Part shown: one piece after another, positions 33,607-42,267 of the stretch
How positions within the stretch are numbered: the first letter of the stretch is position 1
Layout: the number at the start of each line of letters is the position of its first letter
NCBI RefSeq assembly: GCF_016735615.1
Contig: NZ_JAERSF010000005.1
Coordinates: 186,001-250,000, forward strand
Source of the DNA: Flavobacterium tagetis
Lineage (GTDB): Bacteria; Bacteroidota; Bacteroidia; Flavobacteriales; Flavobacteriaceae
Direction: 5' to 3'
DNA: 64,000 nucleotides
Position numbers and translations under genes: made by a program
Notes under the pieces: model-generated
The model's input: only the letters and a program-made list of their open reading frames with translations
Database searches by the model: none
What the model was told of the DNA's origin: nothing

Positions 33607-34941
33607 TTAAGCTTCCGCCAGTTTATTTAAAAACTCAATGCGAACACTTCCGTCTTCGTCAATTTTTGTTAAATTGATTTCTTGTAAAGTATTTACCAAT
33701 TCTGGATTCCATGGCGTTTTTACTTTTACATAGTTTTCAGTAAATCCGTGAATGTATCCTTCTTTGTTTTCACTTTCAAAAAGAACCGTTCTGTTGGTTC
33801 CTAATTGGCTTTCGTAGAATGCACGGCGTTTTTTAACCGATAAGCCACGAAGCATTTTACTGCGTTTAGCTCGAACATTTGAAGGAACTACGCCTTCCAT
33901 ATCTGCCGCTTCTGTATTATCTCTTTCTGAATATGTAAAAACGTGCAAATATGAAATATCTAGCTCATTTAAGAAATGATACGTTTCTAAGAAATGCTCA
34001 TCTGTTTCTCCAGGAAAACCAACAATAACATCAACACCAATACAAGCATGAGGCATTACTTCGCGAATTTTAGCAACTCGATCAATATAAACTTCACGTA
34101 AATAACGGCGTTTCATTAATTTCAAAATATCATTGCTTCCCGATTGCAACGGAATATGAAAATGCGGTACAAAAGTTCGGCTTTTCGATACAAATTCAAT
34201 TGTTTCGTTTTTCAATAAATTTGGTTCGATAGACGAAATTCTCAAACGCTCAATTCCTTCTACTTTATCCAAAGCCTGAACTAAATCTAGAAAAGTATGT
34301 TCATGTTTTTTATTTCCGAACTCCCCTTTTCCATAATCACCGATATTTACACCCGTTAAAACAATTTCACGAATATTCTGCGCAGAAATTTCTTTGGCAT
34401 TTTTAAGTACATTTTCTAAAGCATCACTTCTAGAAATTCCACGAGCCAATGGAATTGTACAATATGTACATTTATAATCGCAGCCGTCTTGGACTTTTAA
34501 GAATGCTCTTGTACGATCTCCGATAGAATAGCTTCCTACATAGAAATCGGCTTCAGCAATTTCGCACGAGTGAACTTCACCCATATCATTTTTGCTCAAA
34601 TCATGAATATAGTCCGTGATTTTGAATTTTTCTGTTGCGCCCAAAACCAAATCAACCCCATCAACCGCAGCCAATTCTTCTGGTTTTAATTGCGCGTAAC
34701 AGCCAACAGCCGCAACAAAAGCTTTTTCGTTAAGCTTCATTGCTTTCTTGACAACCTGTTTAAATTGTTTATCGGCATTTTCTGTTACAGAGCAGGTATT
34801 AATAACATAAATATCTGCAACATCTTCAAAATCGACGCGGTCAAAACCTTCGTCATTAAAATTTCTGGCAATTGTAGAAGTCTCTGAAAAATTCAGTTTA
34901 CAACCCAGCGTATAAAAGGCAACTTTTTTTCTGTTTTCCAT
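33607..34941 (-). CDS. mtaB: tRNA N6-threonylcarbamoyladenosine (t6A37) methylthiotransferase MtaB
   Basis: Radical-SAM enzyme that turns t6A37 into ms2t6A in ANN-decoding tRNAs. N-terminal UPF0004 domain (YTLGCKLNFSETSTIA, Cys-bearing), radical SAM Cys cluster in CDYKCTYCTIP (about 152-162), and a C-terminal TRAM-like end. 444 aa is right for the MtaB branch, not MiaB or RimO. A -7 element lies about 46 bases upstream. Convergent with the hypothetical gene at 32950; the large repeat is in between. Confidence 0.94.
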   Translation of the reverse strand: MENRKKVAFYTLGCKLNFSETSTIARNFNDEGFDRVDFEDVADIYVINTCSVTENADKQFKQVVKKAMKLNEKAFVAAVGCYAQLKPEELAAVDGVDLVLGATEKFKITDYIHDLSKNDMGEVHSCEIAEADFYVGSYSIGDRTRAFLKVQDGCDYKCTYCTIPLARGISRSDALENVLKNAKEISAQNIREIVLTGVNIGDYGKGEFGNKKHEHTFLDLVQALDKVEGIERLRISSIEPNLLKNETIEFVSKSRTFVPHFHIPLQSGSNDILKLMKRRYLREVYIDRVAKIREVMPHACIGVDVIVGFPGETDEHFLETYHFLNELDISYLHVFTYSERDNTEAADMEGVVPSNVRAKRSKMLRGLSVKKRRAFYESQLGTNRTVLFESENKEGYIHGFTENYVKVKTPWNPELVNTLQEINLTKIDEDGSVRIEFLNKLAEA

Positions 34942-34986
34942 AATTTGTCTTAAATTAATGAAATCGTTGTCAAAAAATTTAAGGCT

Positions 34987-34994
34987 GCAAATTT
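34987..34994 (-). promoter_or_regulatory. -7 promoter element for mtaB
   Basis: TAAATTTG on the minus strand, exact TAnnTTTG match, 46 bases before the start. Confidence 0.5.
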
Positions 34995-35164
34995 ACAAAC
35001 AATATTCATCAAAAGAAAGCAATTAATGGACTTCCAATCAATAATTTGCATTAATGTAAATTTAGAAATATTCAAAAGTTAAACTTTTACTTTTTATTTT
35101 AAAAAAAATTATGAACCCTTTTTTTTATTTTTTAACATTCCGATAAGAATAAAATGACAAAATA

Positions 35165-35197
35165 ATCGACTAAATGCAAATTTTATCGATTAAATAC
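35165..35197. repeat. Direct repeat pair with 20-base spacing
   Basis: ATCGACTAAATGC (35165-35177) and ATCGATTAAATAC (35185-35197) differ in two positions and start exactly two helical turns apart. They sit in the otherwise featureless AT-rich gap 34995-35427 before the secreted protein gene. Could be a regulator site. Confidence 0.4.
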
Positions 35198-35427
35198 GTT
35201 TTTTTCGGTTTTAAATTGAAAATTTCTTACATTTACAAATGATACGAATCTAGTTCACAATAAATTCATATTAAAGAATTTTAGTAAGCTTTAATTAATT
35301 TAATAATAATTCGGGCATAACAATTTTGAATTCTACTCGTTATGTTGTTGTTTTGTGTTACAAAATGAAATGGGAAAGCCGAAAACCAAAGAGAGTAGGC
35401 AAAATTAAAATACAAATACCACGCTTT

Positions 35428-35952
35428 ATGAAAGCATTTTTACCCACAATCTGCTTGATGTTCTTAACCGTATTTAGTTCGCAAGCGCAAACTAGTGCTC
35501 CAGCCGCAAATGCAAATCCATTTCCTACTATTAGCACATTGACGACTTGGGCAAGCTTTAACTCACAACAGCAATTTGATGTTGCTATTCGTGCAGTTGG
35601 GTTTAAGTTTGAAGTTAAAGAACCAGGTGAAGGATCTACAGCTTATACCTACATTCGTAAAGTAACTGTAAACGAAGTAAACTATACGGATAGAATTGTA
35701 TACAGAATTACAAATAACAATTCTGCAAGTATTATTTCTTTAGTAACTGCTTCTACTGATTTGGTTAGTTTATACACACCACAATTAGCAAGCTTTAAAA
35801 ACAACAACTGCAAAACAGAAATGTCTAAAGACAAAAACACAACTTGCAGCTGTTACGAAAGTGCAAATTTTGCAATCGATCTTTGCGACGAGCGTGTAAA
35901 ATTAACTATGGGTGACGGAAATAAATATTTTGTTTCTGTAGCTAAAAAATAA
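35428..35952 (+). CDS. Secreted cysteine-containing protein of unknown function
   Basis: 174 aa from the ATG that opens a clear signal peptide (MKAFLPTICLMFLTVFSSQAQ, cleaved after SQA). An upstream in-frame TTG at 35326 would add 34 basic residues and hide the signal peptide, so it is rejected. The mature part is strand-rich and ends with four cysteines (NNNCKTEMS, TTCSCYES, IDLCDER) likely to form disulfides outside the cytoplasm. No family recognised. The long AT-rich upstream gap suggests regulated expression. A perfect terminator hairpin follows. Confidence 0.75.
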   Translation: MKAFLPTICLMFLTVFSSQAQTSAPAANANPFPTISTLTTWASFNSQQQFDVAIRAVGFKFEVKEPGEGSTAYTYIRKVTVNEVNYTDRIVYRITNNNSASIISLVTASTDLVSLYTPQLASFKNNNCKTEMSKDKNTTCSCYESANFAIDLCDERVKLTMGDGNKYFVSVAKK

Positions 35953-35978
35953 TATTTTCAAATATTACTTCTTTAATT

Positions 35979-36024
35979 AATTCCAAATCTTTACTGACTT
36001 TTAAGTATGTAAAGATTTGGAATT
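35979..36024. terminator. Bidirectional terminator hairpin
   Basis: Perfect 16-bp stem AATTCCAAATCTTTAC against its complement, 14-base loop, between convergent genes and followed by CGTTTTTA. Confidence 0.78.
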
Positions 36025-36029
36025 CGTTT

Positions 36030-36560
36030 TTATATTGAGTTCGGATTTTTGAGTTCGTACCAAACTTCTAATTCTTCTTGATATTCGAAAGAATTCACAA
36101 AATGGAAACCTAATTTTTCTAAAATCTTTCTAGAATTTTCGTTTCCAGCATCTGCATAAGCATATAGCATCTCTACTTTCATTTCGTTAAAGGCATAATC
36201 AATAAAAGCTTTTCCTGCTTCTGTTGCATAACCTTTTCCCCAATGTTTTTCGATAAAACGATATCCTAACTCGTAAAAGTTTTTGTGATTATTGATTTCG
36301 TCTGTAATAAACTTTATTCCAGACCAACCAATAAATTCATTTGTTTCTTTGAGAACAACTGCCCATCGGCCTGTTCCAAGATCTTTATATTGTTTTTGAA
36401 CAAACTTGATGTATTCAACACTTTCGTCAATATGCTTTACGGGTCTATTTCCAACAAACAAATGTACATTCGGATTAGAATCTAATTCGAACATTCCTTC
36501 GGCGTCTGAAAGCTCAAGCGGCCGTAAAATAAGACGCTCCGTTTCTATTTGATTTTTCAT
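36030..36560 (-). CDS. GNAT-family N-acetyltransferase, RimJ/RimL-like
   Basis: 176 aa with the order LILRPLELSDAEGMFEL, then the acetyl-CoA loop YRFIEKHWGKGYATEAG (motif A, about 102-118) and NENSRKILEKLGF (motif B). This is the RimJ/RimL branch, which acetylates ribosomal N-termini or small amines; the substrate here is unknown. Starts 6 bases after the HAD gene stop, so both are in one transcript. Confidence 0.88.
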   Translation of the reverse strand: MKNQIETERLILRPLELSDAEGMFELDSNPNVHLFVGNRPVKHIDESVEYIKFVQKQYKDLGTGRWAVVLKETNEFIGWSGIKFITDEINNHKNFYELGYRFIEKHWGKGYATEAGKAFIDYAFNEMKVEMLYAYADAGNENSRKILEKLGFHFVNSFEYQEELEVWYELKNPNSI

Positions 36561-36566
36561 TTTAGC

Positions 36567-37370
36567 TTAGTTTAAAATAAAACGATTTACAACCTCAGCA
36601 ACACCATCATCGTTATTTGAAGCTACAATTAAATCGGCTTTGTCACGCAATTCTGGTGTTACATTATCAACCCAAACTCCTAAACCGGAATATTCGATCA
36701 TCGTTAAGTCATTTCCTGCGTTTCCAACCGCGATAATTTCACTTTGGTGAATTCCTAATTTATCAGCCAAATACTTCAAGCTAGCCGCTTTATCAATTCC
36801 TTGCTGTGCAGCTTCTAAGAAAAATGGTTTTGACATAGAAACACTTAAATGCGGCATAGCTTCTTTTAAATCATTTTCTAACGTTTTTAAATACGCTGGA
36901 TCTTGAAGCAAGATACATTTAACCGCTGGTCTGTCTACATAATCTTTAAAGCTTGAAACTTTATGATGTGCCATTCCAGTAATTTCTTTTTCGACTTCTA
37001 TAAACTCAGAATCAGTTTCGCTGATAATCTCGTCATCCAAATACGTGATAATATGTGCATTTTTTTTCACACTATAATCGTACAGTGCATGAATTTGTTC
37101 TACAGTTAATTTCTGTTCAAACAAAATCAAATCGTCTTTAACACGGCTGATTATTGCTCCATTAAACGAGATCATATAAGAATCGTTTAAATCGAGTTCC
37201 AACTCTTTAGCATAAGCCGTCATTGCAGTAGTCGGTCTTCCTGAAGCCAAAACTACATAAACGCCTTTTGCCTGAGCTTCTAATATTACTTTTTTATTTA
37301 AATCTGAAATTTTGTGGTCGTCTGTCAACAAGGTGTCATCCATGTCGAGCACTAACATTTTGTATTGCAT
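36567..37370 (-). CDS. Cof-type HAD-IIB phosphatase
   Basis: Cytosolic sugar-phosphate or cofactor phosphatase. Motif I DMDDTLLTDD (8-17), motif II SGRPTTAM (43-50), motif III Lys about 200 and motif IV GNAGNDLTMIEYSG (about 218). The cap is the alpha/beta C2B type. 267 aa fits. The catalytic pair is D8 and D10. It is the first of two genes with the GNAT gene downstream. Confidence 0.9.
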   Translation of the reverse strand: MQYKMLVLDMDDTLLTDDHKISDLNKKVILEAQAKGVYVVLASGRPTTAMTAYAKELELDLNDSYMISFNGAIISRVKDDLILFEQKLTVEQIHALYDYSVKKNAHIITYLDDEIISETDSEFIEVEKEITGMAHHKVSSFKDYVDRPAVKCILLQDPAYLKTLENDLKEAMPHLSVSMSKPFFLEAAQQGIDKAASLKYLADKLGIHQSEIIAVGNAGNDLTMIEYSGLGVWVDNVTPELRDKADLIVASNNDDGVAEVVNRFILN

Positions 37371-37380
37371 ATTTTTTTAG

Positions 37381-37440
37381 TTTTCAGTCGCAGTAACAGT
37401 TTTCAGCATTCTAACTGTAAACTATGACTGCAAACTACGA
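37381..37440. repeat. TTTTCAG/CTGTAAA word array in inverted arrangement
   Basis: Left words TTTTCAGTCGCAGTAACAG and right words CTGTAAACTATGACTGC are imperfect reverse complements. A half copy (GTTAGCAGTAGGAG) follows mutB at about 62256-62280. Confidence 0.5.
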
Positions 37441-37445
37441 CTTTT

Positions 37446-37664
37446 TTAAAGACTCATTCTGAAATTTTCAATAACGGGATTTGCTTTTGCAAAATCGGTT
37501 TCCTGAATAAAAACCTCAACTGCCAAATCCGTCTGTCCAAAACCTCCTAAACGAGCCGATTGAATATTATCTTTTTTAACGGTTTCTACTCCCGCTTCTT
37601 CTAATCTTTCTTGCAAAGCAATTGCCAATACTTCGCTTCCCGAAAATACTTTCATTAATCCCAT
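37446..37664 (-). CDS. DUF2007 domain small protein
   Basis: 72 aa that match the small DUF2007 (putative signal transducing) fold: MKVFSGSEVLAIALQERLEEAGVE, then LGGFGQTDLAVEVFIQETDFAKA. A second possible start is the Met at base 37655 (residue 4), which is the usual DUF2007 N-terminus. No catalytic residues known. It stands alone between the HAD and DEAD-box genes. Confidence 0.78.
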   Translation of the reverse strand: MGLMKVFSGSEVLAIALQERLEEAGVETVKKDNIQSARLGGFGQTDLAVEVFIQETDFAKANPVIENFRMSL

Positions 37665-37762
37665 AATATTCTTTGTTTTTTTATTCTATTAATTTCAAAA
37701 TCAAAAAATCCCGCTTTCCATCTACTGAGATTAAAAACCGGGACTGTAAACTTTATAATAAA

Positions 37763-38422
37763 TTATTCTTCTTCAATATCGTCTTCATCTTCATCAAGTT
37801 CCTCGCCTTCTTCATCCATATCAAATAAATAAGGTTCGATCATGATTTTGTCTGCCAAAATTTCGATGCGTTCTGTCAAAGTTTCAGCAAAAATGATTCG
37901 TTGTACTTTAGCGATACTGTTTGAAATACGCGTGATTTTAGCATCATGACGCAATTTCAAAATCGGATCTGCATCGTCTATAATAAACATTTTAAGACGA
38001 TTTACGTTGTAACCCGCTGTACTAAACATGTCGTTTAATTTGGTTGGCGTTCCAATTAAAACATCAATTCCTGTAGAAACATAATTTTTATCGTAATCCA
38101 TGTCGCCTTTTTCGTTTACGCCATATATTTCCAAATTAGTGTATTTCCCGTATTTCTCAAAAAGCTCAACCATTTCTAAAACCTTTGCTTTATCTTCAAC
38201 AATGATTAAAGCGCGAGGAGATTCCTCCGTTTTACCAGCCAATTGCTGGATTACATTTAAAACGATCGTAGTTGTTTTTCCGCTTCCTTTTGGAGAAATA
38301 ATCACGCAATCAGCACCACTTTTTATGGTCGAAAATGTTTCCATCTGCAGAGCATTGGCTTCTGTTAAACCATTTTCAATTAGACCGTCCTGTAATTTCT
38401 CGTTTATCTTTTTTAGTTTCAT
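37763..38422 (-). CDS. DEAD-box-like ATPase of one RecA domain only
   Basis: 219 aa: Q-motif-like start, motif I SPKGSGKTT (about 44-52), motif Ia region, GTPTKLNDMFSTAG (motif Ib), motif II as DDAD instead of DEAD, and FAET where motif III SAT is expected. The second RecA domain needed for helicase action (motifs IV-VI) is missing and the protein ends in a very acidic tail (EEGEELDEDEDDIEEE). The stop is clean and the upstream neighbour on the strand is a different gene, so this is not an obvious frameshift. It may be an RNA-binding ATPase or a regulator without helicase action. Confidence 0.8.
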   Translation of the reverse strand: MKLKKINEKLQDGLIENGLTEANALQMETFSTIKSGADCVIISPKGSGKTTTIVLNVIQQLAGKTEESPRALIIVEDKAKVLEMVELFEKYGKYTNLEIYGVNEKGDMDYDKNYVSTGIDVLIGTPTKLNDMFSTAGYNVNRLKMFIIDDADPILKLRHDAKITRISNSIAKVQRIIFAETLTERIEILADKIMIEPYLFDMDEEGEELDEDEDDIEEE

Positions 38423-38430
38423 TTTTTTTG

Positions 38431-38510
38431 AGCTTTAGGCTTTAAGCTATAAGCTTTAGGCCAAAATTATTGTGTGTTTTTAGCTTAAAGCATAAAGCTT
38501 ATTGCTTATT
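38431..38510. repeat. AGCTTTAGG/AAGCTTAAAG word array
   Basis: AGCTTTAGGCTTTAAGC, TATAAGCTTTAGGC, then TAGCTTAAAGCATAAAGC; several overlapping AGCTT palindromic words. Lies between the DEAD-box gene and the NtrC-like gene. Confidence 0.6.
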
Positions 38511-38521
38511 GCGCGAAGCAC

Positions 38522-39685
38522 CTACTTGCTTGCGAACATTTTTACATCTGTTTCAGAAATTTCGTTTCCTCCCAAAATGATCAATCTTTCGACTACATTT
38601 CGAAGTTCGCGAATGTTTCCTGTCCAATCGTATTCCTGCAACAATTTTATCGCTTGTCCTGAAAATGACTTTACCGCATTTCCTTGTTCTGAAGCAATTT
38701 TCTCTGTAAAATGAGAAATCAAAGCTGGAATATCATCACGTCTTTCATTCAAAGGCGGAACTTTTATCAAAATTACAGCCAGACGATGGTATAAATCTTC
38801 ACGGAAACGGCCTTCTGCAATTTCTGTTTTTAAATCTTTATTTGTTGCGGCAACGACGCGAACATCTACTTTTATGTCTTTATCAGCACCAACTCTGGTA
38901 ATCATATTTTCCTGAAGGGCACGTAAAACTTTCGCTTGCGCAGAAAGACTCATATCTCCAATTTCATCTAAGAAAATAGTTCCTTTGTCTGCAGCTTCAA
39001 ACTTTCCTGCGCGATCTTTTACTGCCGATGTAAAAGCCCCTTTTACGTGTCCGAATAATTCACTTTCAATTAATTCACTCGGAATCGCAGCACAATTTAC
39101 TTCGATTAAAGGAAAACTAGAACGCTCGCTTTTTTCATGCAATTGATGCGCTACTAATTCTTTTCCGGTTCCGTTCGGACCTGTAATTAAAACTCTGGCC
39201 TCTGTTGGAGCAACTTTATCAATCATCACTTTAATATGATTAATCGATTCGCTCTCACCAATCATTTCGTAATTTTTGCTAACTTTTTTCTTTAGAATTT
39301 TATTCTCAACTACTAATTGTTTTTTGTCTAAAGCATTACGAACAGTATTTAATAAACGATTCAAATCTGGTGGTTTCGAAATATAATCAAAAGCTCCTAA
39401 ACGCATAGTTTGAATCGCAGTTTCCATATCACCGTGACCCGAAATCATCACCATCGGAATTTCTGGTTTTATCTTTTTCACTTCTTCTAAAACCTCAACA
39501 CCGTCCATTTTTGGCATTTTGATATCACATAATACCAAATCGTAATCGTTGTTTTTTATTTTTTCAAGTCCCACAACTCCATCTTCTGCTTCATCAACCT
39601 GATACGAATCATTTTCTTCTGATAAAATTTTTACCAAAACTCTTCTGATTGCCGCTTCGTCTTCTACAATTAGTATTTTACTCAT
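38522..39685 (-). CDS. NtrC-like sigma-54 response regulator without C-terminal HTH
   Basis: 387 aa: REC domain (1-120; Asp in LVLCDIKMPKMDG, Lys in YISKPPD), then AAA+ domain (about 140-385) with Walker A GPNGTGKE, the sigma-54 loop GAFTSA, Walker B GTIFLDEIGDM and R-fingers. The protein stops at ETDVKMFASK, where the Fis-type HTH would begin; that DNA-binding domain is missing. Similar short forms occur in flavobacteria as far as I recall. How it finds its promoters is open. It is at the head of no clear operon; an array of repeats separates it from the ABC permease gene. Confidence 0.9.
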   Translation of the reverse strand: MSKILIVEDEAAIRRVLVKILSEENDSYQVDEAEDGVVGLEKIKNNDYDLVLCDIKMPKMDGVEVLEEVKKIKPEIPMVMISGHGDMETAIQTMRLGAFDYISKPPDLNRLLNTVRNALDKKQLVVENKILKKKVSKNYEMIGESESINHIKVMIDKVAPTEARVLITGPNGTGKELVAHQLHEKSERSSFPLIEVNCAAIPSELIESELFGHVKGAFTSAVKDRAGKFEAADKGTIFLDEIGDMSLSAQAKVLRALQENMITRVGADKDIKVDVRVVAATNKDLKTEIAEGRFREDLYHRLAVILIKVPPLNERRDDIPALISHFTEKIASEQGNAVKSFSGQAIKLLQEYDWTGNIRELRNVVERLIILGGNEISETDVKMFASK

Positions 39686-39692
39686 TCTTTTT

Positions 39693-39780
39693 AAAGATGC
39701 TAAGATACTAAGATGCTAAGTTTCTGAGTTTTTCCGCTAAAAATCTTAGCATCTCAGAAACTTAGAATCTTAGTATCTCA
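39693..39780. repeat. CTAAG/CTTAG word array, second copy
   Basis: GATGCTAAGATACTAAGATGC on the left against CTTAGAATCTTAGTATC on the right, around TTTCTGAG and CTCAGAAA. Same family as 3675-3752. Confidence 0.7.
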
Positions 39781-39782
39781 AG

Positions 39783-41099
39783 TTAATATTTTAGCCACTT
39801 ATACAATTCCTTCCAAGTCGGTTTTTTGCCGTACATTAAAATACCTATTCGGTAGATTTTGGCAGCGAACCAGACCACAAGGAAAAATGTTGCAAACAAT
39901 AATGATACCGAAATTGCAATTTGCCACCACGGAACGCCAAACGGAATACGCATTAGCATTACAATTGGTGAAGTTAACGGAATCATTGAAAAGATTACCG
40001 CAACACTTCCGTGAGGATCATTTACTACAGTAAAAAATCCGATATAAACGCTCAAAATCAAAGGCATTAAAATTGGAAGCAAAAACTGCTGAGAATCGGT
40101 TTGATTGTCAACTGCCGCTCCAATTGCTGCATAGAATGAGCTATATAGAAAATATCCTCCAATAAAATAAATCACAAATCCAATTAAAATACTGGCAATT
40201 GGCAAATTCCATAATTCAGTAATATACATTTGCGCTGAACCTGAAAATTCATGCTGAGCGGCCTGCATCATTTCTGGTGAAATTCTTGCTGTTGGACCAA
40301 CATTAACGCCAAAAAATGCAGATGCGGCAAACATTAATCCTAAACCAATAATGGCCCAAATTACAAATTGCAGAATTCCAGCTAATGAAGTTCCGACAAT
40401 TTTTCCGATCATTAATTGAAATGGCTTTACTGATGAAATAATGATTTCGATAATTCTATTTGTTTTTTCTTCAATTACGCTTCGCATTACCATATTTCCG
40501 TAAATGATAATAAACATCATAATTAAGTAGCCGAATGCACCACCAATTGCAATTTTAATTTCGTTGAGACCTTTTAGACTTTCTTCTCCAGAGGCTTTAA
40601 CTAAATGAATATTTACATCTGACTGCGCTTTCTGAATAGCCAGAGTATCCAATTTTGCCTCTTCCAGATTTAGTTTTGTGATTTTATTTCCGATGATATC
40701 CTGAGTATTCTCAATAAAAGAAATGCTCGGACTGTTATTTGAAATAAATTCAATTTTACTTTCTAAATCTTTTTTGTTTTCTGTTTTTGGAATAACAATT
40801 AATCCGCTGAAATTTTCTTTCGTAATACTGTCCTTTAGAGCATTTACATCAATTTCAGAAAGATTTAAATATTTAAATTCAGCTCCTTTTTTGTTTTCTT
40901 TTAAAAAATCTGAAACAAAAATTCCAGTTTCGTCATGAATCGCAATTCTTTTAGTTTCTGCTTTCATCGAACTTAAATAGCCAATAAAAACAGCAATAGC
41001 CACAAATAAAAGCGGACTCAAAAATGTCATGACAACAAAAGATTTATTGCGAACTTTAGCAATAAATTCTCTTTTTATAATCAACGAGATGATACTCAT
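39783..41099 (-). CDS. ABC-2 type permease (NatB-like)
   Basis: 438 aa: one N-terminal helix (about 20-43), a large extracytoplasmic domain (45-185), then five or more helices from 188 to the end. This layout matches NatB and ABC2_membrane_3 permeases that export Na+, peptides or lipids. The ATPase gene is directly upstream on the same strand (77 bases). Substrate unknown. Confidence 0.9.
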   Translation of the reverse strand: MSIISLIIKREFIAKVRNKSFVVMTFLSPLLFVAIAVFIGYLSSMKAETKRIAIHDETGIFVSDFLKENKKGAEFKYLNLSEIDVNALKDSITKENFSGLIVIPKTENKKDLESKIEFISNNSPSISFIENTQDIIGNKITKLNLEEAKLDTLAIQKAQSDVNIHLVKASGEESLKGLNEIKIAIGGAFGYLIMMFIIIYGNMVMRSVIEEKTNRIIEIIISSVKPFQLMIGKIVGTSLAGILQFVIWAIIGLGLMFAASAFFGVNVGPTARISPEMMQAAQHEFSGSAQMYITELWNLPIASILIGFVIYFIGGYFLYSSFYAAIGAAVDNQTDSQQFLLPILMPLILSVYIGFFTVVNDPHGSVAVIFSMIPLTSPIVMLMRIPFGVPWWQIAISVSLLFATFFLVVWFAAKIYRIGILMYGKKPTWKELYKWLKY

Positions 41100-41111
41100 A
41101 AATAATTAATT

Positions 41112-41176
41112 TTCAAATTTTAAATCCCAAATCCCAATTTATAAGCTTGAAATTTGGAATTTCTATATTGGAATTT
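41112..41176. repeat. AATTTGGAA word array
   Basis: AAATCCCAAATCCCAATTT then GAAATTTGGAATTTC and ATTGGAATTT; related to 32868-32940. Confidence 0.5.
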
Positions 41177-42106
41177 TTAAACTTTGTTTTCAGTAACTGT
41201 TTGGATAAAAATATCGTTTATGCTCGGAATTTTTTCAACGAAGTGTGTTACTTGTCCACATTGTGTTAAAACATTCAATAATTCGTTTGGAGAAGCATTT
41301 CCGATCTGAATATTTAATTTTAAATCATCATTTAAAGATTTAAAACTTGCTGGAGACACTGTAAACTTCTGAGTAATATCGTACATTAATCCTTCGACAT
41401 TATTTGTCAAAATTCCAACTTCGAAACTGTTGGTTCTAAACTGACGCTTAACATCGACCACTTTTCCTTCTATCAGTTTATTAGATTTATGAATTAAAGC
41501 GATATTTTCACAAAGCTCTTCTACGCTTTCCATTCTGTGAGTCGAAAAGATAATCGTAGAACCTTGTTCTTTTAAAGCCAAAATTTCGTCTTTAATAATA
41601 TTTGCATTTACGGGATCAAAACCCGAAAATGGCTCATCTAAAATCAGCAATTTTGGTTTATGCAACACACAAACGACAAACTGAATTTTTTGCGCCATTC
41701 CTTTAGAAAGCTCTTGGATTTTTTTATTCCACCATCCTTGAATTCCCAAACGGTCAAACCAATAATCTAGTTGTTTTTTAGCTTCGGCTTTAGAAAGACC
41801 TTTCATTTGCGCCAAATACAAACATTGCTCGCCTACTTTCATCGAACTGTACAAACCTCTTTCTTCTGGAAGGTAGCCAATTGTCTGCACATGTTTTGGC
41901 TGTAATCTTTCTCCATCCAAAATTACATCACCGCTATCAGGCATTGTAATCTGGTTTATGATTCTGATAAGGGAAGTTTTTCCTGCTCCATTCGGACCTA
42001 ATAGTCCATATATACTGCCTTTTGGCACATTTAATGAAACTTCGTTAAGTGCTACATAGTCGCCATATTTTTTTATGACTTTATGTACTTCAAGTAAGTT
42101 ACTCAT
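41177..42106 (-). CDS. ABC transporter ATP-binding protein (NatA-like)
   Basis: 309 aa: Walker A GPNGAGKTSLI (about 36-46), signature LSKGMAQK, Walker B LLILDEPFSG, and a C-terminal extension (230-309) of the DUF4162 type that is usual in NatA and lipid or peptide exporters. Partner of the permease encoded next on the strand. Confidence 0.94.
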   Translation of the reverse strand: MSNLLEVHKVIKKYGDYVALNEVSLNVPKGSIYGLLGPNGAGKTSLIRIINQITMPDSGDVILDGERLQPKHVQTIGYLPEERGLYSSMKVGEQCLYLAQMKGLSKAEAKKQLDYWFDRLGIQGWWNKKIQELSKGMAQKIQFVVCVLHKPKLLILDEPFSGFDPVNANIIKDEILALKEQGSTIIFSTHRMESVEELCENIALIHKSNKLIEGKVVDVKRQFRTNSFEVGILTNNVEGLMYDITQKFTVSPASFKSLNDDLKLNIQIGNASPNELLNVLTQCGQVTHFVEKIPSINDIFIQTVTENKV

Positions 42107-42200
42107 GTTATTTTTAAGGATTTACTGCGTTGCTTTTCCTATTACGGTTCAGCGACTGTAAAAGTAAATAATTACTAGCGAATCTGTGTCATATTACGAA

Positions 42201-42236
42201 AAAAACCCATTCTATTTTATGCTAGAATGGGTTTTT
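42201..42236 (-). terminator. Terminator after dnaJ
   Basis: Stem AAAAACCCATTCTA / TAGAATGGGTTTTT, loop TTTTATGC. Confidence 0.9.
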
Positions 42237-42267
42237 GATTATTTATGGTATTTTAAAAAAGTTCAGA

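Noticed and set aside
33495..33677. 60-codon frame in the mtaB downstream region
   Set aside because: Made of the GTCATTCCGAGG inverted repeat and antisense mtaB.
35326..35427. Longer N-terminus for the secreted Cys-containing protein
   Set aside because: It would place 34 basic residues before a clear signal peptide, and relies on a TTG start.
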